A DNA stretch of 64,000 nt from Tannerellaceae bacterium (GCA_031280645.1 JAITGL010000050.1:1-64000), one strand, 5' to 3'; shown: positions 10,589 through 20,007, numbered from the stretch's first letter. Notes: generated by a model from the sequence alone, not told the origin. Numbers and translations: made by a program.

Positions 10589-11056
10589 TTACTTAAAACT
10601 TATTACATATTTAGCGTACTTAATCTCGTCATACCCGTATGCACTTTCTTCGCTTATCGTTTGCTTCCGTTTTCCACCTTCAGGCTTTACCTGCATTTCA
10701 ACGCTGAGTACGATTCCTTTTTCGTTGGCCGATTTTAAAATGCCTTGGCGCTTCTCTCCTGTTTTCAGCAAACATTCAATTTCGCGTCCTATATATTTAA
10801 AATATTGTCTTAATACTTTGAAAGGCGCCGTTAGGCCCGGAGATCCGACTTCGAGTTCATAATCTTCATCCTCGGCCGGAATATTTTCGCGAATATAGCG
10901 ATTAAGCGCCACACAGGTTTCAATGCCTATGCCTTGGTCGTTATCTATTTCAACAACTACCATGTTTCCCGGTTTTACTTGCACATCAACCAAATAATCG
11001 GTAGACTCAATCAATTTATCCGACACAAGCCGGCGTATTTTTTCTTTGTCAATCAT
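10589..11056 (-). CDS. rimP: Ribosome maturation factor RimP
   Basis: 155 residues from ATG at 11056 (MIDKEKIRRLVSDKLIEST). A longer upstream frame starts at 11137, but it would read through the leader hairpin and lies upstream of any expected transcription start, so the internal ATG is chosen. RimP helps assemble the 30S subunit. Recognisable blocks are DYLVDVQVKPGNMVVVEIDNDQGI, NIPAEDEDYELEVGSPGLTAPF and YFKYIGREIECLLKTGE. First gene of the rimP-nusA-infB-cvpA-sufB run, with its own promoter just upstream. Confidence 0.95.
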   Translation of the reverse strand: MIDKEKIRRLVSDKLIESTDYLVDVQVKPGNMVVVEIDNDQGIGIETCVALNRYIRENIPAEDEDYELEVGSPGLTAPFKVLRQYFKYIGREIECLLKTGEKRQGILKSANEKGIVLSVEMQVKPEGGKRKQTISEESAYGYDEIKYAKYVISFK

Positions 11057-11070
11057 ACAAAATATTTTGG

Positions 11071-11098
11071 AAAAAATAAGGGGACTTAAGCCCCCTTT
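11071..11098 (-). terminator. Terminator-like hairpin in the rimP 5' leader (possible attenuator)
   Basis: On the minus strand a stem of AAGGGG pairing with CCCCTT around a GCTTAAGT core is followed directly by TTATTTTTT. It lies between the predicted transcription start (about 11115) and the rimP ATG at 11056. An intrinsic terminator there would cut the operon off before its first gene unless read through, which suggests attenuation or NusA-dependent feedback. Confidence 0.6.
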
Positions 11099-11121
11099 CC
11101 ATCCGCTTTTTAATTTCGGCG

Positions 11122-11153
11122 CAAATATACAAAACATTTAATGAGAATCAAAA
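11122..11153 (-). promoter_or_regulatory. Promoter of the rimP-nusA-infB operon
   Basis: TTTTG (11153 to 11149), a 19-nt spacer and TATATTTG (11129 to 11122) on the minus strand. This is an exact fit to the Bacteroidetes -33/-7 promoter and lies 66 nt upstream of the rimP start. Confidence 0.7.
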
Positions 11154-11364
11154 TGCTACTTCGTTTCGGCGTATTCCAAATTTTTGTAAAGCTTGGTTGC
11201 ACATTGCATTAAGCACTCTTCAAAGCTGATTTTAAGCTTTAGATAATCTTGCAGCTAATGTATTGTTCCACCCGTTGTTATTACTTTTTACAAGATTAGC
11301 GAGATTGAAAAAGCTCCGCTATGCGGCAACGGTTTGCACCCCCCTATTCTCATGAGCTGCAAAA

Positions 11365-11399
11365 AAGGCCTCCGCCGCTTATATGCGACAGGAGGCCTT
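11365..11399 (-). terminator. Intrinsic terminator of rpsA
   Basis: Nine-bp perfect stem AAGGCCTCC / GGAGGCCTT with a 17-nt loop. On the minus strand it is followed by a T run. It starts about 35 nt beyond the rpsA stop codon. Confidence 0.85.
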
Positions 11400-11433
11400 C
11401 AAACTATTTACATGAAAATTAAAAAAACAATGT

Positions 11434-13218
11434 TTATTGTCCAGATAATTTTTCCTTTAGAGCGGCAAGCTCTTCAATGTCGCCAAGGGTAGTCTTCTCC
11501 ACAGGCGCGGTTGTTGGAGCTTCCTCCTTCTTTTGCGGGCGACGGCTTCTGCGCTGTTGCTCGAACGCGTCCTTGCGGGCTTTTTGCTCGTCTTCGTGAA
11601 TACGGCTGTGGGAAAGAATTATACGCTTGCTGTCTTTGTTAAATTCGATAACCTTGAAGAGCAGCTTGTCGTCGAGCAGGGCTTGCGATCCGTCTTCCTT
11701 TATGAGGTGCTTGGGGGTTGCAAAGCCTTCAACGCCGTAGGGGAGGGAAACTACTGCGCCTTTGTCGAGCGCTTCAATTATCGTTCCTTCGTGTACTGAG
11801 CCTACTGTAAAGATCGTTTCAAACACATCCCACGGGTTTTCTTCAAGTTGCTTGTGACCTAAGCTCAGGCGGCGATTGTCTTTGTCGATTTCGAGTACCT
11901 GTACTTCGATGTTTGCTCCTATTTGGGTGAACTCGCTGGGGTGCTTTATTTTCTTTGTCCATGAAAGGTCGGAGATGTGAATCAGGCCGTCAACGCCTTC
12001 TTCAATCTCTACAAAGACGCCGAAGTTGGTAAAGTTGCGAACGCGGGCGGTGTGCTGTGATCCAACCGGGAAGCGGGATTCGATGTTTTCCCATGGGTCG
12101 GGCTTAAGCTGCTTGATGCCGAGCGACATTTTGCGCTCGTCGCGATCGAGGGTCAGGATAACGGCTTCTATTTCTTCGCCTACTTTCATGAAGTCTTGTG
12201 CGCTGCGCAGATGTTGCGTCCACGACATTTCGGAAACGTGAATCAACCCTTCTACTCCTGGAGCTATTTCTATGAATGCTCCATAGTCGGCCATCACAAC
12301 AACTTTTCCGCGTACGTGATCGCCAATTTTCAGCGCCTGGTTGAGAGCGTCCCACGGGTGGGCGGTGAGTTGCTTCAGGCCAAGGGCGATGCGCTTCTTT
12401 TCGTCGTCGAAGTCGAGGATTACAACGTTGATTTTTTGGTCGAGCTGTACGATTTCGTCGGGATGGGATACGCGGCCCCATGAAAGGTCGGTGATGTGGA
12501 TAAGTCCGTCAACGCCTCCGAGGTCGATAAATACGCCGTAAGAAGTAATGTTCTTGACTGTGCCTTCGAGTATCTGGCCTTTTTCGAGCTTGGAGATGAT
12601 CTCGCGCTTTTGCTGCTCGAGCTCGGCTTCGATCAATGCTTTGTGCGATACTACAACATTTTTGTAATCCTGGTTGATCTTCACGATCTTGAATTCCATT
12701 GTTTTGTTTACAAACATGTCGTAGTCGCGGATAGGCTTCACGTCGATTTGCGAGCCGGGGAGGAAGGCTTCGATGCCGAATACGTCGACAATCATGCCGC
12801 CTTTTGTGCGGCATTTGATGAATCCTTTGATTACCTCGTCTTTTGCCAGCGCTTCGTTTACGCGATCCCAGGAGCGGGTGGCGCATGCTTTCTTGTGGGA
12901 GAGTAATAGCTGGCCTTTTTTGTCTTCCTGGCTTTCGATATATACTTCAACCTGGTCGCCTACTTTCAGATCGGCATTATACCTGAATTCAGACATCGGA
13001 ACTACTCCGTCAGACTTAAAGCCGATGTTTACCACAACTTCGCGCTTGTTCATGGATGTTACCGTGCCAACAACTACTTCGCGGTCTTTCACCGTGTTGA
13101 GAGTGTTGTCGTATGTTTTTTGGAGATCTTCCTTGGACACTTCGCCGTAGGCGTCTCCTTTTTCATAAGATTCCCAATTGAAATCTTCTACCGGAACGAT
13201 GTTATTAAAATTCTTCAT
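11434..13218 (-). CDS. rpsA: 30S ribosomal protein S1
   Basis: 594 residues. Recognised from consecutive S1 RNA-binding domains with repeated GxVxxxxxyGxFVxxxxGVdGLIHisDLSW cores, for example KNITSYGVFIDLGGVDGLIH, VMADYGAFIEIAPGVEGLIH and RNFTNFGVFVEIEEGVDGLIH. Six domains are expected at this length. The C-terminal tail is rich in Arg and Lys (RRSRRPQKKEEAP). The protein recruits mRNA to the 30S subunit. It is a single-gene unit with its own -7 box and a strong terminator. Confidence 0.97.
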   Translation of the reverse strand: MKNFNNIVPVEDFNWESYEKGDAYGEVSKEDLQKTYDNTLNTVKDREVVVGTVTSMNKREVVVNIGFKSDGVVPMSEFRYNADLKVGDQVEVYIESQEDKKGQLLLSHKKACATRSWDRVNEALAKDEVIKGFIKCRTKGGMIVDVFGIEAFLPGSQIDVKPIRDYDMFVNKTMEFKIVKINQDYKNVVVSHKALIEAELEQQKREIISKLEKGQILEGTVKNITSYGVFIDLGGVDGLIHITDLSWGRVSHPDEIVQLDQKINVVILDFDDEKKRIALGLKQLTAHPWDALNQALKIGDHVRGKVVVMADYGAFIEIAPGVEGLIHVSEMSWTQHLRSAQDFMKVGEEIEAVILTLDRDERKMSLGIKQLKPDPWENIESRFPVGSQHTARVRNFTNFGVFVEIEEGVDGLIHISDLSWTKKIKHPSEFTQIGANIEVQVLEIDKDNRRLSLGHKQLEENPWDVFETIFTVGSVHEGTIIEALDKGAVVSLPYGVEGFATPKHLIKEDGSQALLDDKLLFKVIEFNKDSKRIILSHSRIHEDEQKARKDAFEQQRRSRRPQKKEEAPTTAPVEKTTLGDIEELAALKEKLSGQ

Positions 13219-13269
13219 TTTTTAAATTATTAAATCAGACATTATATTGTTGTTTTATTAAAACGCCGG

Positions 13270-13277
13270 CAAAGGTA
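13270..13277 (-). promoter_or_regulatory. Candidate -7 box of rpsA
   Basis: TACCTTTG on the minus strand, matching TAnnTTTG, 52 nt upstream of the rpsA ATG. The -33 region is A-rich with no clear TTTG at the usual distance, so only the -7 element is claimed. Confidence 0.4.
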
Positions 13278-13406
13278 CATTTTTTTTGTTTGTTTTATAA
13301 TCAAGTAGGAGAATCGGGATTATTCCCCCTTCCAATCTCCCGCGCCGCAGCGCTCTTGCCCGTCGCTCGGATTCATTCCTCGCGTGGAGGGCTCCATAAA
13401 TAAAAC

Positions 13407-13433
13407 CCCCGAACGGCTTATTGCCGCCCGGGG
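13407..13433 (-). terminator. Intrinsic terminator of hppA
   Basis: GC-rich stem CCCCG / CGGGG with an inner CGGC/GCCG pair around TTATT. It is followed on the minus strand by GTTTTATTT and lies 40 nt past the hppA stop. Confidence 0.8.
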
Positions 13434-13472
13434 ATTTTCCTTTCGCTTATACTGTGGTAATTAAACGGCTAA

Positions 13473-15689
13473 TCAGAACAAGCTCCACGCTACCGTTAAG
13501 CCTGCCATTACTATTGCAACCATGCTCATCAGCTTGATAAGTATGTTGAGGCTTGGCCCCGACGTGTCTTTAAATGGATCGCCCACGGTGTCGCCTACTA
13601 CTGTTGCCTTGTGCACCGACGAACCTTTGCCGCCAAAGTTGCCTTCTTCAACGTATTTCTTTGCATTATCCCATGCGCCGCCGGCATTGGCCATGAATAC
13701 TGCAAGTACGAAGCCTGCGCCGAGGCCGCCGGTTAACAGGCCCATTACGCCCGATACTCCGAAAATAAGTCCGGTTACGATCGGGGCGAGGATGGCGAGG
13801 ATCGACGGAAGCAACATCTCGCGCTGGGCGCCTTTTGTTGAGATTTCAACGCAGCGCGCATAGTCGGGAGTGGTTTCGCCGGTCAGGATGCCTTTTATTT
13901 CGCGGAACTGGCGGCGCACTTCGTTCACCATGTCTTGAGCGGCGCGGCCAACGGCGTTCATCGTAAGACCGCAGAACATGAAGGCCATCATCGAGCCGAT
14001 AAATACTCCTACAAGTACTTTGGGATTCATGAGGTTTATCTGATAGTAATTCATGAAGTCGAGGATCGAGGCCCTGGCTACCTCAACGGTTTCGCCGTTT
14101 GAGAACGTCAATACCGTTTTGCCTACGTGCTGGAGCCCTATCTTGATTTCTTCTATATAGGATGCAAGCAGCGCAAGAGCAGTAAGGGCGGCCGATCCGA
14201 TGGCAAAGCCTTTGCCGGTTGCGGCCGTGGTGTTGCCAAGGGCGTCGAGGGCGTCGGTGCGTTTGCGTACTTGCTCGTCGAGGTGGCTCATCTCGGCATT
14301 GCCTCCGGCGTTGTCGGCTATCGGGCCGTAGGCGTCGGTGGCGAGGGTTATACCCAGCGTTGACAGCATGCCTACTGCGGCGATGCCGATGCCGTAAAGT
14401 CCGAGGCTAAGATTTGTTGCGGAGATCATGTTTTGTACGTCGAAGTTAATTGCGCACAGGTAGGCCATGATTATCGCAACGCCTATGGTAAGAACCGGAA
14501 CGGCCGTTGAAAGCATCCCAAGCCCAATGCCGGAGATGATTACCGTGGCAGGGCCGGTTTGCCCGCTTTCCGAAACCTGCCTCGTAGGCTTGTACGAGTG
14601 GGATGTATAATATTCGGTTGACTGGCCTATTATCACGCCTGCCAGCAAGCCGCTGATCACCGAGAACGACAGGCCTACCCAGTTGGGTATTCCTAATATG
14701 TATAATATGCCGAGGGTGGCCGCGGCAATTAAAATCGAGCTCGTGTTAACCCCTCTTCCCAGGGCTCCGAGAAGCTGCTTCATATTTGCTCCCTCCTTTG
14801 TCCTTACCATGAATATGCCGAGGATAGAAAGAACGATGCCTACCGCTGCAATAAGCATCGGGGCGAATACGGCCTTTAGCTGAAGCCCGGGATTGGTGAA
14901 GAACGCCGATGCGCCCAGCGCCGCCGTGGCAAGGATTGATCCGCAGTATGATTCGTACAGGTCGGCTCCCATGCCGGCTACGTCGCCCACATTGTCGCCT
15001 ACATTGTCTGCAATTGTGGCCGGGTTGCGGGCGTCGTCTTCGGGAATGTTCTCTTCAACTTTGCCTACAAGATCGGCTCCAACGTCGGCCGCCTTGGTAT
15101 AGATTCCTCCTCCCACGCGGGCGAATAGGGCTTGGGTTGACGCGCCCATACCGAACGTTAGCATCGTTGTGGTGATTACAACCAGCTTTTGCGAATCGGT
15201 GGCCTCTGCTACACAGGCGTTCAGAACAAGAAACCATATCGAAATGTCGAACAGCCCAAGGCCTACAACCGTAAGCCCCATCACGGCGCCGGCGCGAAAA
15301 GCTACTTTCAGTCCGCTGTCTAACGACCTGCTGGCGGCGTTAGCCGTACGGGCCGAAGCGTAAGTGGCCGTTTTCATGCCGATAAATCCTGCCAGGCCCG
15401 AGAAAAATCCTCCGGTGAGGAATGCAAAAGGAACCCAGCCGTTCTGAACCCCGAATCCGTAAGCCAACACGGCAAAGAAGAGGCACAACACTACGAACAC
15501 TACGGTCACAACCTTGTATTGCTGCATCAGATAAGCCATAGCGCCTTCCCGCACATATTTGGCAATCTGTTTCATAAGATCTGTTCCCTCGCTTTCTTTC
15601 ATCATCTGCTTAAAGAAGATAAAGGCGAACAGTAGCGCCAGAACCGACGCAAACGGAATAAACCAAAAAATCCAATTGTTTAAAATCAT
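13473..15689 (-). CDS. hppA: Membrane-bound pyrophosphatase, K+-dependent type (probable Na+ pump)
   Basis: 738-residue, roughly 16-helix protein that couples pyrophosphate hydrolysis to export of Na+ and/or H+. Substrate-site blocks are intact: [40 protein letters not shown] and [21 protein letters not shown]. The signature [10 protein letters not shown] has Ala where K+-independent enzymes have Lys (GNTTKA), which places it in the K+-dependent class, most of whose characterised bacterial members pump Na+. The start ATG at 15689 leads into a clean first helix ([21 protein letters not shown]). It is monocistronic with a matching promoter and terminator. Confidence 0.95.
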   Translation of the reverse strand: MILNNWIFWFIPFASVLALLFAFIFFKQMMKESEGTDLMKQIAKYVREGAMAYLMQQYKVVTVVFVVLCLFFAVLAYGFGVQNGWVPFAFLTGGFFSGLAGFIGMKTATYASARTANAASRSLDSGLKVAFRAGAVMGLTVVGLGLFDISIWFLVLNACVAEATDSQKLVVITTTMLTFGMGASTQALFARVGGGIYTKAADVGADLVGKVEENIPEDDARNPATIADNVGDNVGDVAGMGADLYESYCGSILATAALGASAFFTNPGLQLKAVFAPMLIAAVGIVLSILGIFMVRTKEGANMKQLLGALGRGVNTSSILIAAATLGILYILGIPNWVGLSFSVISGLLAGVIIGQSTEYYTSHSYKPTRQVSESGQTGPATVIISGIGLGMLSTAVPVLTIGVAIIMAYLCAINFDVQNMISATNLSLGLYGIGIAAVGMLSTLGITLATDAYGPIADNAGGNAEMSHLDEQVRKRTDALDALGNTTAATGKGFAIGSAALTALALLASYIEEIKIGLQHVGKTVLTFSNGETVEVARASILDFMNYYQINLMNPKVLVGVFIGSMMAFMFCGLTMNAVGRAAQDMVNEVRRQFREIKGILTGETTPDYARCVEISTKGAQREMLLPSILAILAPIVTGLIFGVSGVMGLLTGGLGAGFVLAVFMANAGGAWDNAKKYVEEGNFGGKGSSVHKATVVGDTVGDPFKDTSGPSLNILIKLMSMVAIVMAGLTVAWSLF

Positions 15690-15723
15690 GATACTTTATT
15701 TTGAATTTGATATTTAGAGAGCG

Positions 15724-15754
15724 CAAATTTAGTGCAAACCGCCGTTTCTGCAAA
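15724..15754 (-). promoter_or_regulatory. Promoter of hppA
   Basis: TTTG (15754 to 15751), 19 nt, then TAAATTTG (15731 to 15724) on the minus strand: a full match to the Bacteroidetes vegetative promoter, 35 nt upstream of the start codon. Confidence 0.7.
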
Positions 15755-15857
15755 TAGAATGAACGCTTCGTAATAACGAACCGCAACCGCCGCCCCCCAG
15801 GAAAAGCAACCCGGTATTTCGTTGCCCAACCCTCGGCCGCCCCCATACGGCCCGGCA

Positions 15858-17051
15858 TCAGGCGTATCCGCCACCGAAAACCTGATGAAACCTCCTCCCG
15901 ATCCTGAACTTAACCTTCCTGACCAGAAGCCCATCCTCGCAGTCTTCCAGCAGCCTCAACGCCTCCCTGGCTACCTCTCGGCCGAGCTCTTTGCGCTTCT
16001 GGAAAACCAAATAAAGCTCCGCAATACGCCACAGGGCTCGCGCAAAGTAGGGCTTCCAGATTACGCCCTCTCTTGCCGCCAATAATTTGAAGGTCGACGC
16101 ACATTCCATGTAAAGATCCTCGGCCTTTTCCGGATTGGGCTTCCGGCCGTACCGGTACGGCAAGGCAAGATAGTCGTACGCCTTTGAGTAGGCATGGGGG
16201 TTGACGCGGGCCAGGTCCGGACATTTAAGTAACGCCTCAACCAGGTAGCCCTCGGCTTCATTCATATCGTCGTACATACGGGCTCCTCCAAGCTTTACGA
16301 GCGCGGCGGCAAGGCGCGAACTCCATGTTGAGGGATCTTTCAGCGCAAGAGTTTCGTAAATGCCCGCGGCGCGCTTGAAGGATGCCGCCGCCTCGCGGTT
16401 ATACTCTGATGAAACATGCGAGTCGCCGGCGTTAACCAGCATTGCGGCAAGGTGAGGCCGGTATACGCCGGGATCGCTTGCGGCCAGGGCCTCGTATTTT
16501 CCTGTGGCGTTCGCATAGTATGAATCGAGAGACATATAATCTATATCGCCGTAACAGTACCGGCGCGGTCCGGGCTCAGCTTCGAGAGGCAGTCCGGTTT
16601 CATGAGTACGGTATTCGTTCGACAGCCAAACCGTATCGCCCATGTTATGCAATACCTCCAGCAGGCTCGAAGCCGGAAGCTCCCCGTTCAGGCAGCCGTA
16701 ATAGCAGTTAACCTCCCTTGCCCAATCGAAGGTTTTATGATAAAAGGCTGCGGCGCGCATTAAGATGCGGCCCGAAGAACAAATCTCAACCGCCTTGTCG
16801 CAATGATGCGACGCCTGCAATGCAAGTCCGCCTGCATAATACAGCTCTGCCTTTATTATATGAAGCTCGGCTTCATCCTCCGGATCGGATGCGTTGGGGT
16901 CGATAATTTCGGCGGCGGCCGAATAATTGCCGCTTTGGGCGTATCCGGCCGCTTCACGGCCAACCGGTTGCCGCCTTGGCCCCAGCCGGCTCTCAATATC
17001 GCTTAACCGTGCGAGGAGCTCCTCAACCTCCATATTTGTATCCTTCTTCAT
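15858..17051 (-). CDS. Tetratricopeptide-repeat protein, function unknown (TPR gene 3)
   Basis: About 397 residues from ATG at 17051 (MKKDTNMEVEELLARLSDIE). The frame is open further upstream to 17273, but that part overlaps the preceding TPR gene, and the chosen start leaves a 7-nt gap to that gene's stop at 17059. The N-terminus is a short coiled-coil-like segment. The body is a series of degenerate helix pairs of the TPR type: AELYYAGGLALQASHHCDKAVEICSS, AASFKRAAGIYETLALKDPSTWSSRLAAALVKLG, KAEDLYMECASTFKLLAAREG. There is no signal peptide or membrane helix, so it is probably cytoplasmic. Members of such sets usually mediate protein-protein contacts; no partner is identifiable. Confidence 0.7.
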   Translation of the reverse strand: MKKDTNMEVEELLARLSDIESRLGPRRQPVGREAAGYAQSGNYSAAAEIIDPNASDPEDEAELHIIKAELYYAGGLALQASHHCDKAVEICSSGRILMRAAAFYHKTFDWAREVNCYYGCLNGELPASSLLEVLHNMGDTVWLSNEYRTHETGLPLEAEPGPRRYCYGDIDYMSLDSYYANATGKYEALAASDPGVYRPHLAAMLVNAGDSHVSSEYNREAAASFKRAAGIYETLALKDPSTWSSRLAAALVKLGGARMYDDMNEAEGYLVEALLKCPDLARVNPHAYSKAYDYLALPYRYGRKPNPEKAEDLYMECASTFKLLAAREGVIWKPYFARALWRIAELYLVFQKRKELGREVAREALRLLEDCEDGLLVRKVKFRIGRRFHQVFGGGYA

Positions 17052-17058
17052 ATCGCTG

Positions 17059-17469
17059 CTACTCGCCCTTATCCGGCCAAAGCCCCAGTACCCTGAAGAT
17101 AGCCTTAAGAATCGGCGGGCAGGCCGACTGCTTGTTAAAGGCAATCCGGTTATATATTTCCTCCACCTCGTCGTACGCCTTTTGGGCCTCGTCGCGCTTG
17201 CCGAGTATAAACAGCACGCCGGCCAGCTCGTTGAGGATAATCGCCCTGTCGATTGGCGACAAATCGTATGCAAGGCAAAGATTATAATGAGCTTCGGCCA
17301 TGCTGGGGCTCCCCATATCGCGATGAAAGTTTGCCGCGTCGTAATTCACCTGCACCTTTTCGCCCGTAGCCCTCGCCTCGCCTATTCGCTTTTTCATGGC
17401 CTCGATATTGCGGAAGAGGGTTACGGTTGGGTTTTCGTAATTTTCTTCGTACTTCATAAGAGCTTGCAA
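17059..17469 (-). CDS. Small tetratricopeptide-like protein (TPR gene 2)
   Basis: 136 residues (ATG at 17469, or 17457 for MKYEENYENP). Two helix-pair repeats are visible: FHRDMGSPSMAEAHYNLCLAYDL and ILNELAGVLFILGKRDEAQKAYDEVEEIYNRI. The protein ends with a short hydrophobic stretch (PPILKAIFRVLGLWP). It lies between two longer TPR genes with gaps of 18 and 7 nt, so the three almost certainly form one transcript. The sequence resembles a fragment of the longer neighbours and may have arisen by partial duplication. Confidence 0.65.
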   Translation of the reverse strand: MQALMKYEENYENPTVTLFRNIEAMKKRIGEARATGEKVQVNYDAANFHRDMGSPSMAEAHYNLCLAYDLSPIDRAIILNELAGVLFILGKRDEAQKAYDEVEEIYNRIAFNKQSACPPILKAIFRVLGLWPDKGE

Positions 17470-17487
17470 AGTCTCGCTGTTATTGGT

Positions 17488-18612
17488 TTACCTGTTCTCA
17501 AGCCTCCGTTCCCAATCCTTCAATACGCCGATGGCATAACCGAGCTGCTTGGATACAAAAGCCGTTTTCTCGCATTGCCGCAACACCTCAACGGCCTCGC
17601 CGGCGCAGTTTACAGACAGCATGGGCTGCGGATAGTCGTCCTGGTAAAAAATAGCCATGTTAACCAGCGTATGCCCCAGGCGAACATTCCAGGTATCCGG
17701 ATCGTTGGCCGCTAAGGCCCGCGCCGTTTTCTCGCACTCCTTATAATACTTCTCGGCCTTTTTAAATTCCCTCTTTGCGGCATACAAATTACCGAGATTG
17801 CCCAGCGTCATCATCAGGTCGGGATTATAAGCCTTGGGATTCCTGGCGGCCAGCTTTTCGAGTATTTCATACGACTGGGTATACAGCCGGGCAGCCTCGT
17901 CGTAGTTCGAGGCAAGGTAATGGGCGTTGGCCAGGTTGTTCAGGGTAATTGCAAGTTTGGGCCGGTACGTCTCCGGATCTTTATCCGCAAGAAACTTGCG
18001 GATCTTCAAAGCCACGGAGTGGAACTCTTTCGCCTGCTCGTAACGGCCTGTTCCGTTATACATCTCGCCAACGTTGCTTAAAGTTGCGGCGAGCTTTGGA
18101 GAGTACTTTACCGGATCGGTTCTATTTAGCTCGATGTAAAGGTTTATGACCTCGTCGTAATACTTCCTCGCCTTTTCACTGTCGCCCATGTCGCGATACA
18201 ATGTCCCGAGGCTATCGAAAGTTTGCGCAATGTCTTCGGTTGATTCCTCGTCGTCCTGCATCGACAGCTTGCGGCCCAGGTTGAACGCCTCCATCAAAAC
18301 CTTTTCGGCAGGCAGGTAATCGGTTGCCAGGGTAAGAACCGACCCCAGGTTATTGAGCGTAGCGAGCCGGTTGCCGTCTGAAATTTTCATATTAAGGCAG
18401 CGCCTGTAATACTCCTCCGCCTTTTCAAAATCATTAAGATCATAGAACATGGTAGCCGCGTCGAAAGTATCTTCAAACGTTTTAGAGATGTCGGCGGCCT
18501 TTGCATACAGCGCGGCGGCTTCCTCGTGGCGATTTTGTGAGGTGTAATTCCCGGCTTGACGTATAAAACCTTCGGCAGCCGCTTCATTCTTCTTTTTCTC
18601 GTTGTTTTTCAT
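17488..18612 (-). CDS. Tetratricopeptide-repeat protein (TPR gene 1)
   Basis: 374 residues with clear tandem TPRs of about 42-44 residues. The recurrent core is LATTLxNLGxxYxxxxxYxeAxxxYxxAlxIxxxLAxxNPxxYxP, seen in AATLSNVGEMYNGTGRYEQAKEF, AITLNNLANAHYLASNYDEAARL and MTLGNLGNLYAAKREFKKAEKYY. No signal peptide. First gene of a three-gene TPR operon transcribed away from the 41-bp repeat array. Cytoplasmic scaffold roles are typical of the fold; nothing in the sequence identifies its ligand. Confidence 0.8.
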   Translation of the reverse strand: MKNNEKKKNEAAAEGFIRQAGNYTSQNRHEEAAALYAKAADISKTFEDTFDAATMFYDLNDFEKAEEYYRRCLNMKISDGNRLATLNNLGSVLTLATDYLPAEKVLMEAFNLGRKLSMQDDEESTEDIAQTFDSLGTLYRDMGDSEKARKYYDEVINLYIELNRTDPVKYSPKLAATLSNVGEMYNGTGRYEQAKEFHSVALKIRKFLADKDPETYRPKLAITLNNLANAHYLASNYDEAARLYTQSYEILEKLAARNPKAYNPDLMMTLGNLGNLYAAKREFKKAEKYYKECEKTARALAANDPDTWNVRLGHTLVNMAIFYQDDYPQPMLSVNCAGEAVEVLRQCEKTAFVSKQLGYAIGVLKDWERRLENR

Positions 18613-18687
18613 GATATATCCTGTTTAAAATTATGTGCGCGCAAGTTACGTATAAAGCTCCGGATAATAACTGCCGGCAAGCCGTCT

Positions 18688-19144
18688 AAATGTGGAAATT
18701 ACCGGCGCCGGCTTCCGTTATTATATCTCCATTTGGAAATTAGCTGAAAATATTTCCGGCAGATAATTGCCATTTGGAGATTATCTGAAATATTTTCATG
18801 TGATATATTTCCATCTGGAAATTATTTAAAACATTTTCCGGCAAGATATTTCCATCTGGAAATTATCGAAAGATTTTTACGGCAGATAATTACCATTTGG
18901 AAATTGATAAAAGTAATTTCCGGCATAATATCTCTATCTGGAAATTATCCAAAGAATTTTCCGGTATGCTATTTCCATTTGGAAATTATATAAAGACATT
19001 TTCCGCAGATAAATTCCGGATGGAAATTGGTTAAGGCGTTTTTCCGTAGCTTAATTCCAAATGGAAATTATTCCAGGCAATTGTCCGCGGTCAAATTCCA
19101 TTTGGAAATTACCTGGAAATATTCCCGGCATGCTATTTCCATTA
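18688..19144. repeat. Array 1: 11 tandem 41-bp units, each with a TTCCAnnTGGAA dyad
   Basis: The heptamer GGAAATT (GGAGATT in one copy) occurs at 18694, 18735, 18776, 18817, 18858, 18899, 18940, 18981, 19022, 19063 and 19104: exactly 41 bp apart eleven times with no indel. Most unit junctions form the dyad TTCCA-NN-TGGAA in which the two central bases vary (TT, TC, AA). A second, weaker dyad of the form GAAAnnnTTTC sits near position 17 of many units. Units are otherwise only moderately similar. Since 41 is not a multiple of three, no frame stays open and the array is non-coding. It occupies nearly the whole space between the TPR operon (minus) and a DUF6261-like gene (plus), ending 65 bp before that gene. 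Confidence 0.95.
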
Positions 19145-19168
19145 TGCGGCGGTTCAAAAAATAACAGG

Positions 19169-19176
19169 TATGTTTG
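19169..19176 (+). promoter_or_regulatory. Candidate -7 box for the DUF6261-like gene
   Basis: TATGTTTG matches TAnnTTTG and lies 34 nt before the ATG at 19210, between the repeat array and the gene. No convincing -33 element is seen; the expected place falls at the edge of the last repeat unit. Confidence 0.4.
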
Positions 19177-19209
19177 CGGAAAAGGTAATAGCATCTAATT
19201 GAAAGCCCG

Positions 19210-20007
19210 ATGGAAAAATTCATATCTATAAGGTTTAAAAGCATTTTGAAGCAGCTCCACATAGGCGAGCACTTCTTTTTTTACAGCGACGGCATCATAT
19301 CCCCGCTCTTAACCCCGGCAAACGGTTTGCCGGAGCTGAAACGCACGCTTACCGAGCTTCAAAGGATTTTTGAAACGGAAGACAATCTGTTTAAGATCAG
19401 TCAAGCCTCGATATTCAGCAAAGAGATATTCGTATCTAACGCAAAGCGGGTAGGGTACTTCAACTTCTTTTGGCATTGCATCGACATTGCCGAGTACGAG
19501 GGAACCCCGGCGATAAATAAGGCCGTAGAAACGATGAACTTCCTGCATCATACCTACAAAGACTTGCCGTCGTACAATTACCTTGTCCTGAGCAGCGCCA
19601 TGATCAGCTTTTTCCAGGATTGCGCAACTCCGCGCTTCCAGGCCCCTATCCAAACCCTGTCGGCGGCCCTCGACATTAATCTTGCAAGCATCATTGGCAA
19701 AATGAAGGCCGCACACGACAAGTTTGTTTCGCTCCACGAGCAGCGGGCTCTCAGCAAGGAGCATATAGCCGCCATGGGCAAGCTCTCCAAAGTGCGGTTT
19801 GAAGTTGACTCCACGCTCGCGTTTCTGGTCGACGGCATCAACGTATCCTGGAACGCCAACGAACTCGGGGCCGGCGACCCGTCGCTGCGGCAAAAGCTTA
19901 CCGAGGTGAGAGAGATAATAAACAGCGCCGTTCATCAGGCAAAAAACAGCCTTGCCCACCGAGGTAAGAGGAAGTATAAGAAAAAACCGAAGCCCGCTAA
20001 AGCCTGA
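19210..20007 (+). CDS. DUF6261-like protein with basic C-terminal tail, directly downstream of array 1
   Basis: 265 residues, no signal peptide. The layout matches what I recall of DUF6261: an N-terminal FISIRFKSILKQLHIGEHFFFYSDGI block, a central helical region with AINKAVETMNFLHHTYKDLPSYNYLVLSSAMISFFQD, and a C-terminal helix REIINSAVHQAKNSLAHRGK. It ends in a strongly basic tail (RGKRKYKKKPKPAKA), which suggests nucleic-acid contact. The family is widespread in Bacteroidales with no known function. The gene lies 65 bp beyond the 41-bp array, and the only other family member in the window is likewise placed beside an array. Confidence is moderate for the family and low for any role. Confidence 0.65.
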   Translation: MEKFISIRFKSILKQLHIGEHFFFYSDGIISPLLTPANGLPELKRTLTELQRIFETEDNLFKISQASIFSKEIFVSNAKRVGYFNFFWHCIDIAEYEGTPAINKAVETMNFLHHTYKDLPSYNYLVLSSAMISFFQDCATPRFQAPIQTLSAALDINLASIIGKMKAAHDKFVSLHEQRALSKEHIAAMGKLSKVRFEVDSTLAFLVDGINVSWNANELGAGDPSLRQKLTEVREIINSAVHQAKNSLAHRGKRKYKKKPKPAKA

